Shown piece after piece: positions 1 through 6,924 of a stretch of DNA of 13,212 nucleotides. The stretch spans positions 4,947 through 18,158 of the forward strand of contig QZLH01002068.1 of assembly GCA_003833135.1 (NCBI GenBank). Reading direction: 5' to 3'. The position numbers and the translations under genes are program-made. A model generated the notes under the pieces. It worked only from the letters and a program-made list of their open reading frames with translations. It did not search any database and had not been told where the DNA came from. The stretch's first letter is position 1. Every line of letters starts with the position of its first letter. The DNA is from Oehlia diaphana (lineage: Eukaryota; Glomeromycota; Glomeromycetes; Glomerales; Glomeraceae).

Positions 1-80
1 ATTTTATTATTCAGTAATATTTTACACACAATTCAATTTATTTATATCAAAGAATTTTTTTAATTATAAAAGTTATATTT

Positions 81-118
81 GGGGGACGAAGTCCCCCAGC
101 AAATCGCATATTCTAGTT
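81..118 (+). repeat. 38-bp hairpin-headed repeat, left copy
   Basis: Positions 81-97 read GGGGGACGAAGTCCCCC, a perfect 7-bp stem with a GAA loop, standing out sharply from the surrounding AT-rich DNA. It is followed inward by GCAAATCGC (99-107) and TTCTAGTT (111-118). The same 38-nt arrangement, 35 of 38 identical by eye, occurs inverted at 12963-13000. This is probably a dispersed repeat or the tip of a mobile element; its function is unknown. Both copies have the hairpin on the outside and the tail facing inward. Confidence 0.8.
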
Positions 119-181
119 AATTTATATAAAAATAATATAAAATAAATTAATTAATTAAAAACTATTTCAATAAAGTAAAAA

Positions 182-224
182 AAAAAATCGAATTACTGTG
201 CCATAATAAAAGATTCGATTTTTT
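182..224. repeat. Inverted repeat, 12-bp perfect arms
   Basis: AAAAAATCGAAT at 182-193 is the exact reverse complement of ATTCGATTTTTT at 213-224, leaving a 19-nt loop. Several more TCGAT/TCGAA words follow to about 251. It may be an intrinsic hairpin or a relic of a small foldback element. Long A and T runs make part of the match cheap; the TCGA core is the informative part. Confidence 0.5.
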
Positions 225-733
225 AATTCCAATTTTCGATTAATTCGATTTTGCTGAATCAATTCCATTCTCTATCAGTACGAGACACTTAACAAATGTT
301 AATAACTCTGAAATATTCGGTAAAGCTTAATATAAAAATAAAAATTATATGCTAATTTTGGAATGAATATTAGATTTTTCTGGAAAATTTAAAAAGAATT
401 TTGATATTATACCTATGGAGTTAACCATAAGAAACATTGATATAAAGGCCCCAATTTATTTTTTATTAACAATCAAGCAATGCAATTATATCGATTTTCA
501 CTAAAAATTCTAATCATGAGAGTTTCATACTTGCTGAGTTACATAATGAGAAAAACGAGAGTTGACAAAATATGATAAAAGGAACAATGTGGTAAGTATA
601 GAAGATAAATATGATAACAAAATAAAGAAAATAGATTTATTACATTTATTAAAATTAGGCGTATTTATGCTTTTGTAATTATTATGTATCGACATTTTAT
701 TCTTTAGTGAAAAAAAATTTTATAAGTCCATCG

Positions 734-747
734 TATAGCGCGCTATA
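734..747. repeat. Perfect 14-bp palindrome TATAGCGCGCTATA
   Basis: The 14 bases are their own reverse complement, with a GCGCGC core that is rare in this AT-rich background. It could be a binding site for a dimeric protein or a chance event. No gene lies close enough to assign a role. Confidence 0.5.
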
Positions 748-998
748 TAAAGTAATATGTATTGCATGTGAAATTTGTAATTATATTATTAGAAGTTGAT
801 TCATTGTTCAATTACAGACTGATTTTATTTATGTAAAAAAGTTTGCACATACTCTATAATCAGTGTTAAACAAATATTTTATAACTTGAATAGATAGAGA
901 AAAAAAAATAAAAAAATAAAATATATATGTAAATATTTTCATTTTTAAATTGAGATCCTATAAATAAAATAGTTTTAAATTTTAATAAACCATTTAAT

Positions 999-2403
999 TT
1001 ACTCAGTAAAATCAAAAACTTCTACTGAAATATTGTCATAATTTGGAATATCATTAAGGCATCGCGAAATATTATAAGCATGTGGATGAGTAGTTGATTG
1101 GTCATTTTCAATAGATAAAGAATTTTCTATTCTATATTCTTCTGCTTTTTCAAATTGATTTTCAATTTCTTCATTTTCACCTGAAGAAAATAATTTAATT
1201 AATTCTTCTATTTCAATAGCACTTGGTCTATTGTCCGGATTTGAATCCCAACATCTTTTCATTAAATCAATGTAACATTTTGGTGCTTCTTGCTCATTTA
1301 TTTTAGGTCTAATTCCATTACATATGTTTATCATTAAAATACTATCATGTGCACAATTTGCAAAAGGTTGTCTTCTAGTTGCTACAAAATACATAATCAT
1401 ACCAAAACTGTATATATCAGCTGCTTGAGTATATGGTTTTTGTTTTAATACTTCAGGAGCTACAAAAGGCATAACTCCAAAAATTTTTGTTTTATCTACA
1501 TTATTAACTTCTCCACATAATCCCATATCTGATATACATATATTAATAATAGGATTTTTAGTATTCATATAATATTGATTAAATTCATCAAATGATGACA
1601 GTATATTTCCTGTATGAAAATCACGATGAACCATATTATTTTCATGAATTTTTTTAAGCCCTTTAATAATATTTTCTAATGCAAGTAATCTTTCATGCCA
1701 AAACCAATCTACAATATATTTATTAATATAACTATTAAGATCTCCTCCCTTTGCATATTGAAGAACCATAATATAATCCTTTGTATCAGGATTTTGGGAT
1801 ATACCAAATATTTGAATAATATTTTCATCATTATTAATAGAATATTTTTTAACCTAAAAAAATATAAAGTGAAAATTATTATACAGAAAAATATAAGTTA
1901 ATATTGAGAAAAATTCATACCTCATTTAAAAATTCATTGCTAATATTTTGGGAATTAAATAAATTTTTTAAAGCAACTTCTTTATTAGGCGTTCTTTTCC
2001 ATTTCACATTATAAATGTCATAAACTAATGGACCATCCTTCCATATTGCTGAGTATATTACGGCAAAACCACCTTTTCCTATTTCTTTAATATTATTAAA
2101 TTGATTATATGGTATCCATTCAACTATTACATCATCATAATTACTAATTTTTGATTGCATTTCTTGAATAAAATTATCAATTTTCTCATTTCCGCTAGTA
2201 CAATTTGCAAAATTTTGTTTTAAATAATTTTTATGACATAGTTTACACCACTTTTTTCTTAGAGCAATTGCATATATTTCACCACAGTTTCCACAAAAAT
2301 CATCACTGAAAACTATAATATAATCTTTCGTATCTGGATTTTGAGATATTGCGTATACTTTAGGAGTATTTTTTTCATCTGCTTTGATAAAATATGATTT
2401 AAC
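999..2403 (-). other. Module 5: terminal zinc ribbon and complete protein kinase domain
   Basis: FCGNC and WCKLC form the zinc ribbon. The N-lobe has loop GKGGFA, VALK lysine and the usual KDGPLVY insert. After the 67-nt intron (1920-1854) the chain passes the hinge as MVLQYAKGGDL and continues through HRDFHTGN, the DMG metal-binding Asp, VAPEVL, DIYSFGMIMY and CWDSNPDNRPS, all typical kinase C-lobe landmarks. A tail of about 70 residues with THPHAYNISR ends the protein; related fungal kinases carry a similar THPxAxYTSR-like tail (from recall). Confidence 0.85.
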
Positions 2404-4636
2404 CTGTTATAAAATACAAAAAGTTAACATAAAAATTGAAATTATTAAGAAATTGGTTAATTACAAAAAATTAAAAATTTCGCACCTCATTTAAAAATTC
2501 ATTAATAACATCTTGTGAACCTAACAGGTATTTTAAAGTGACCTCATAGTTAGGTGTTCTTTCATATGATTCTTTTTCATAATCATAATTCAATGGACCA
2601 TCCTTCCATATTGCTGAATATAATATAGTAGAATCATTTTTGCTTATTTCTTTAATATCACTAAACTGGTTATATAATATCCACTCAACTATTAAATTAT
2701 TACTTGTCTTAATTTTCATTTGTATTTCTTGAATTAGTTCATCAATTTTTTCATTTTCACTGGTCCAACTTGTAAAATTTTGTTTTAAGTTATTTATTTG
2801 ACATGATTGGCACCAATTATATACGCATACATTGCCACAGCTTTTACAATAACTATTTTGAAGTACAATAATATAATCTTTTGTATCTGGATTTTGGGAT
2901 ATTCCGTATATTAAAAGTATGTTATTTTCATTTTTGTTAATAGTAATAGTATATGACTTGACCTATTAATATATACATATATTTATAAAGTTATAATAAA
3001 AGCATATTAAAATTAAAATTAAAAAGAAATTGCTAATTACAAAAATTAAAAATTTCATACCTCATTTATAAACTCATTGGTAATATTTTGTGAACTTAAT
3101 AAGCATTTTAAAATGACCTCATGGTTGTTAGATGTTCTTTCGTAGTATTCTCTTTCATAACTATATTCTAATGGACCATCAATCCATATTGCTGTAAATA
3201 TTATAGCGGAATCATTTTTGTTTATCTCTTTGATATCATTGAACTGGTCATATTGTATCCATTCAACTATTACATCTCTAGATGTATTGATTTTCATTTG
3301 CATTTCTTGAATTAGTTCATCAATTTTTTCATTTTCGCTGGTTCGGTTTGTAAAATTATGTTTCAAATTATTTATTTGACATGGTTTACACCACTTACTA
3401 TCTATCTCTGAATATATTACACCACAACTTTCACAATAATCATCTCTAAGTACAATAATATAATCACTTGTATTTGGATTACGAGATATCCCATATATTG
3501 TTTCAATAATCTGTGATTTAACCTATTAAAACATGTATATGCATTAAAAATTATCATGATAAATATAAATTGAATTGAATTACAAAGATAATAATGAATC
3601 AAAAATTTCATACCTCTTTTAAAAATTTATTGATGTTTTCTTGAGAGTTATGTAAACATTTTAAAGCAACTTTTTTATTAGGGACCCTTTCATATTCCTT
3701 TTTATCATCTTCATATTTTAATGGACCATTCACCCATAATGCAGAATATAATGTAGCAGAATCATCTTTGTTTATTTTTTTTATATCATCAAACTGGTTA
3801 TATGGTACCCACTCAACAATTAAGTCAAGAGAACCTTTAATATTCATTTGCATACTTTGAATTGATTCATCAATTTTTTTATTTTCACTGCTCCAGTTTA
3901 CAAAATTTTGTTTTAAATTATTTATTTGACATGATTTGCACCATTCAGCATCTATGTTAATGTATATTTCACCACAGATTTCACAGTAATTACTTTGAAG
4001 TACTATAATGTAATCCTTTGTATCTGGATCTTGAGATATTCCATATATTTTGTTATTTTCATATTTAACAATAGGATATGATTTAACCTGTTAAAATATT
4101 AAAAAAATTATAATAATAAAAGCACTTTAAAATTGAATTACAAAGAGAAATAAAAATTAAGAAATTAAAAATTTTCGTACCTCATTTAAAAATTCATCAA
4201 TAATATTTTGAGAATTATGTATACATTTTAAAGTAACATTTTTATTATTAGGCCGCCATGATGCTGAATATAGCGTAACAGAATCAACTTTGCTAATTTC
4301 TTTGATATTATTAAACTGATTATATGGTATCCATTCAACTATTACATCATCAGAATTATTAATTTTCATTTGAATTTCTTGAATTAATTCATCTACTTTT
4401 TCATTTCCACTGGTCCAGTTTGTAAAATTTTGTTTTAAATTATTTATTTGACATTGTTTACACCAATTATCAAATATACATTTTTCACCACAATATTTAC
4501 ATTCGATATCGTCATCATCTTGAGATTCACTATCATCGTCTTGAGATTCGCTATCATCGTCTTGAGATTCAATATCACCATTTTGAGATTCGACTTCATC
4601 ATTTTGAGATTCAATATCATCGTCTTGAGTAGACAT
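999..4636 (-). CDS. Multi-module zinc-ribbon protein kinase with four degenerate N-lobe repeats and one complete kinase domain
   Basis: Exons on the minus strand are 4636-4181, 4087-3614, 3522-3061, 2962-2486, 2403-1921 and 1853-999. The introns are 93, 91, 98, 82 and 67 nt, all GT-AG and all phase 0, giving about 1068 residues. Residues 1-45 are an acidic Gln/Asp/Ser repeat. Five modules follow, each made of CxxC...WCxxC, a linker (QINNLKQNF-like, then GNEK-IDELIQE), an EWIPYNQF-like strand and a kinase N-lobe. Only module five has an intact glycine loop (GKGGFA, about 732-737) and VALK lysine (about 769) that run on into HRD (860-862), Asn867, DMG (893-895, in place of DFG) and APE (916-918), so it should be an active Ser/Thr or dual-specificity kinase of the TKL-like class. 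In modules one to four the chain returns to a new zinc ribbon right after the hinge (DYIIVLQ). The start at 4636 was preferred because it has A at -3; an upstream in-frame ATG lies at 4675. Cytoplasmic signalling is inferred. No signal peptide or membrane segment is visible. Confidence 0.88.
2403..2962 (-). other. Module 4 of the kinase array
   Basis: VKSYTI... to DYIIVLQ, then YCKSC and WCQSC, then an N-lobe with loop SKNDST and lysine in VTLK. The intron donor here is GTGCGA, differing from GTATGA in most other copies. It is close in sequence to module 3 (shared YEREYYERT / YEKESYERT segment), which suggests a relatively recent duplication of one from the other. Confidence 0.8.
2962..3522 (-). 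other. Module 3 of the kinase array
   Basis: VKSQIIE... to DYIIVLR, then YCESC and WCKPC, then an N-lobe with loop NKNDSA and lysine in VILK. The IDGPLEY insert and a Tyr/Glu-rich stretch precede the lysine. The exon ends at 3061; a 98-nt intron, the longest in the gene, follows. Confidence 0.8.
3522..4087 (-). other. Module 2 of the kinase array
   Basis: Starts with the N-lobe tail of module 1 (VKSYPI... to DYIIVLQ), then zinc ribbon YCEIC and WCKSC, then an N-lobe with loop NKDDSA in place of GxGxxG and lysine in VALK. Its exon ends at 3614 with GAG|GTATGA, and an intron of 91 nt leads to the next exon at 3522. Confidence 0.8.
4087..4636 (-). other. Module 1 of the kinase array (acidic head, zinc ribbon, degenerate N-lobe)
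   Basis: Includes the intron 4180-4088. The zinc-ribbon cysteines are CKYC and WCKQC (residues 46, 49, 59, 62). The N-lobe keeps EWIPYNQFNNIKEI, but the glycine loop reads SKVDSV. The segment between the third strand and the VAIK-like TLK lysine is shortened to RPNNKN, where the other modules have a longer xDGPLxY insert. It therefore looks the most eroded of the four. It lacks any C-lobe and cannot be a kinase alone. Confidence 0.8.
4519..4629 (-). repeat. 21-bp minisatellite, about 5.3 copies, coding for an acidic 7-residue repeat
   Basis: Units start at 4519, 4540, 4561, 4582 and 4603, each 21 bp, with a partial sixth unit to 4629. Units at 4519 and 4540 differ by one base. On the minus strand they encode repeats of the type ESQDDDS / ESQNDEV near the N-terminus of the kinase array protein. 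The unit keeps the frame, so copy number can vary without disruption. Confidence 0.85.
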
Positions 4637-4683
4637 GATTAAGAAGTAATTTTTTATTTTTTTAAAAAAATACATTAAACACT

Positions 4684-4701
4684 AAAAAAAAAAAAAAAAA
4701 A
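4684..4701. promoter_or_regulatory. A18/T18 tract upstream of the minus-strand kinase start
   Basis: Eighteen A on the plus strand (poly-T on the coding strand) lie about 48 nt before the preferred ATG at 4636 and 9 nt before the alternative ATG at 4675. Poly(dA:dT) tracts are common in nucleosome-depleted fungal promoters. A promoter role is inferred only from this position. No clear TATA box could be fixed. Confidence 0.35.
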
Positions 4702-6350
4702 CTCGACATGTGACACAAAATTTCATAAGTTAAAATTTTACGCCCAAGGCTTCGACAAATAGAAATTTTGTTTAATCAACCATAGCATGAGCAAAATTCT
4801 ATTTGACCCCTATTGTTACACAATTATTTATATTAAATTTACAGTACAATATATATTAAAAATGATCGGAGAAGGTCTTGAAAAGTTGTATAGCAAAACG
4901 GGTTATTCTTTCCTAAACATAAAACTATTAACTTTCTATCCCGTTAGATATTGGTTTTATATGCTCTATAGCCAAAACATTCAAACACTGGATCCTACTG
5001 GATCCTACAACGGAAACGAAAGTAAAACACGCTAAAGAAAGAATATGTAAAGTTTTGTCGATACTTAATAAAATAATATGGTAACATAAATTTTTTACTG
5101 TTTTGTGAGAGATCTTAGTTTGTGAAGGTTGTCTTATAGATTAAGTTTTAACATTAAGTCATAGCATATAATATAAAATATTATACCATTTTTATTTTGT
5201 CATAACTTTCAAAGTTCATATAACAGCATTATATATTATTATTATAATTATGTAACTAACTCCGCTGCTAATAAAATTACCCAAATGATTCATTTCGAAC
5301 TATAATCATGTGATCATCAGCCAATTATAGTTTGTATCTGGTGATCCAATTAGAGATAAATTCTTTCATGCTACCAACCATTAAGTGGTGTAACTAAATA
5401 TGGAAAAAAAAATAAATATTAAAAAGCGTACAATGAGCAGAAAGTGTTAAGCTTAAGATATCAAAGCAAATCAATATCTTTTTGCGAATCTTCACTTTAT
5501 CAAAAATTAATGAAGTAATATTAACGTAATATTATATGATCATGATGATCGAATGAACAAGTAAAAAAATAAAACCTAAAATTTAAAATTTCTTATCATA
5601 ACCAATTTCAAACATCCGTCATTTTTATTCTCTAGGTATGCGACTAATTATATAAACTGTAAGATGTTAGGTATTAAAATTTATGACATACAGCATGTTA
5701 AATTTTTAATAATTCGAAGCTTTGAATATTATTTAGATAAAAGTTAATATTTGATATACTGTAACATCTGTTTTCGTAATTATATCATATGTGTCCTTTT
5801 TATTAAATGTATTTGGGACAACCGACATTTATCAATATGACATTAGATGATTAAATAACTTTTTTTTTAAAAAAAAACTAGCTAAATTTTTATACTTAAA
5901 CAATTTTTGTAAGGAGAAAAAAGGTGGCTATCTAAATAGGATTTTATTCTTGTTCTTTTAAAATTTCTGAAGAGTATCAAAAAAAAATTATTTTTCGCAA
6001 AAAGGTGATATTTTGAGATATTAATATTTGGTCAGCTTTATATTATATTAGTTTAAGTTTTGTAACTATAATAATACATTCGTTTAAAAATATATTATAA
6101 TAAATTCTTTTTTGATTTCTAAAGGTATTTTCTTATGAAAAACAAAAGGAATATGAAAATTTTCTACGTAACAATTGAATAAAAGTCTCATTATTCTATT
6201 TACCAAAATATGTTAAATAATGACAACTTTAATAGCGAGATCTTCTTAAACTGACTGGAACGTTAACGTTTAAAGTTTAAAGTTTATTAAGCATTCCTAA
6301 TAAGCTGAAGAACATTCGATACAAATAAAAAAATTAGAAAGTTACACACT

Positions 6351-6371
6351 TGTGGACGAAAATCCTCCACA
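6351..6371. repeat. Small imperfect hairpin resembling the GC hairpin element
   Basis: TGTGGACGA at 6351-6359 pairs with TCCTCCACA at 6363-6371 (8 of 9 pairs). The top strand shares the GGACGAA core with the hairpins at 81-97 and 12984-13000, and could be a decayed relative. The match is short, so this is tentative. Confidence 0.3.
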
Positions 6372-6453
6372 TAAAAGGTCATTTGTTTGCGCCATTCCTC
6401 GTGATTGTCGATAGTACCAATTTAGAATATAGCATTAACCTTGTTTAGTTAAG

Positions 6454-6484
6454 CGGTTTTGTAAAACCGTAAAGACGGGGTCTT
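6454..6484. repeat. Two adjacent short hairpins
   Basis: CGGTTTT at 6454-6460 pairs with AAAACCG at 6463-6469, and AAGAC at 6472-6476 pairs with GTCTT at 6480-6484. They lie just upstream of the candidate MITE. I find no tRNA-like cloverleaf or other RNA signature, so function is unknown. Confidence 0.35.
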
Positions 6485-6518
6485 ATTTCGTAACGTATTT
6501 ACTAATTAGGATTTACCC

Positions 6519-6724
6519 GAGAGCATAGTAAACATGTAGTGTATGGTTGGCTATATAGGGTATGGTTAAACATCACATATAAAATGATCACGTGGCCATA
6601 CATTGTATAGAATAGAACACTCTAGGCCTTTCTTTATTTGGTAATAAACAATGTAGATCTGTATGGAACGCGCGTGAAATTTTGCATACCCTACATACAT
6701 ACACTACATGTTATCGTAACACCC
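6519..6724. mobile_element. Candidate foldback MITE with 9-bp direct flanks
   Basis: The 9-bp word GATTTACCC occurs directly repeated at 6510-6518 and 6725-6733, fitting a target-site duplication. Between them the two halves are near reverse complements. AACATGTAGTGTATG (6531-6545) is matched by the reverse complement at 6698-6712. TAxxTAGGGTATG-like segments and CCATAC...ATTGT segments (6596-6606 versus 6648-6666) continue the inverted symmetry toward a centre near 6627. No transposase is encoded, so it would be non-autonomous. A 9-bp duplication suits the Mutator-like (MULE) class, but the outermost 12 bp match poorly between ends, so the class is uncertain. Confidence 0.5.
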
Positions 6725-6861
6725 GATTTACCCTTCGATAAAATACTTCCAAATGACATACGAACTTTCTGAAATTCCATGCATATTGAAAAAATCTTAG
6801 AAATACTTTTCAGAATGTTCTATCTTTTAAATTTCCAAAATAATGAATCATCGAAAAAAAC

Positions 6862-6924
6862 TATATATATGTTGTAAAAATTTCTAAATATTTATCAGTA
6901 CTTACTTTTATATAATATGATAAA
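6862..6924 (+). promoter_or_regulatory. Possible core promoter of the plus-strand kinase gene
   Basis: A TATATATAT run lies about 55-60 nt upstream of the ATG at 6925. The start context has A at -3 and G at +4, a favourable eukaryotic initiation context. In AT-rich DNA the TATA-like run could be chance. Confidence 0.3.

Larger units (their letters stand above)
1..998. other. Non-coding AT-rich spacer downstream of the minus-strand kinase gene
   Basis: I see no convincing coding segment on either strand. The stretch is very AT-rich with many A and T runs. It contains the GC hairpin at 81-97, an inverted repeat at 182-224 and a palindrome at 734-747, each listed separately. It must hold the 3' untranslated region of the minus-strand kinase gene, whose stop codon is at 999-1001. 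A minus-strand AATAAA-like signal can be read near 824-829, but in such AT-rich DNA this is weak evidence. Confidence 0.6.
1921..4636 (-). repeat. Tandem exon-intron duplication, unit about 553-575 bp, five module copies
   Basis: Exon ends at 4181, 3614, 3061, 2486 and 1921 are spaced 567, 553, 575 and 565 bp apart. Each duplicated unit holds the end of a kinase N-lobe (VKSY...DYIIVLQ), a zinc ribbon, the linker, the start of the next N-lobe and a short intron. The introns are recognisably related too: each has an AAAATTTCATAC- or AAAATTTCGCAC-like donor side on the plus strand and an acceptor reading into GTTAAATC or GTCAAGTC. Because every unit is bounded by phase-0 introns, units can be gained or lost without breaking the frame. 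Confidence 0.85.
4702..6924. other. Divergent intergenic spacer between the two kinase genes
   Basis: I see no supportable gene. The spacer holds a 10-bp duplication at 4987-5008 (ACTGGATCCT twice), an inverted repeat with 9-bp arms at 5298-5306 and 5334-5342, small hairpins near 6351-6371 and 6454-6484, and a candidate MITE at 6519-6724. The part from about 6360 to 6740 is visibly richer in G and C than the rest. Promoters for both kinase genes should lie at its two ends. Confidence 0.55.

Noticed and set aside
1695..1901. Open stretch on the plus strand opposite the last intron and exon of the array kinase
   Set aside because: Low-complexity Ile/Asn/Lys sequence antisense to the hinge region of a clear kinase.
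3417..3611. Open stretch on the minus strand over the intron between modules 2 and 3
   Set aside because: It is a shifted frame covering the intron 3613-3523 and part of the next exon; the true frame carries the zinc ribbon motif.
4448..4642. Open stretch on the plus strand opposite the first kinase exon
   Set aside because: It is the antisense of the acidic 21-bp repeat and the zinc ribbon; the repeated ILRF-like pattern only mirrors the coding repeat.
4787..5035. An 82-codon open stretch on the plus strand just upstream of the minus-strand kinase
   Set aside because: The translation matches no family I recognise, is rich in Ile/Leu/Tyr as expected from AT-rich DNA, contains a simple 10-bp duplication, and has no intron or neighbour evidence. 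It might be an old mobile-element scrap but cannot be supported.
6454..6484. Possible tRNA or structured RNA suggested by adjacent hairpins
   Set aside because: No acceptor stem, T-loop consensus or other RNA family signature; the stems are only 5-7 bp.
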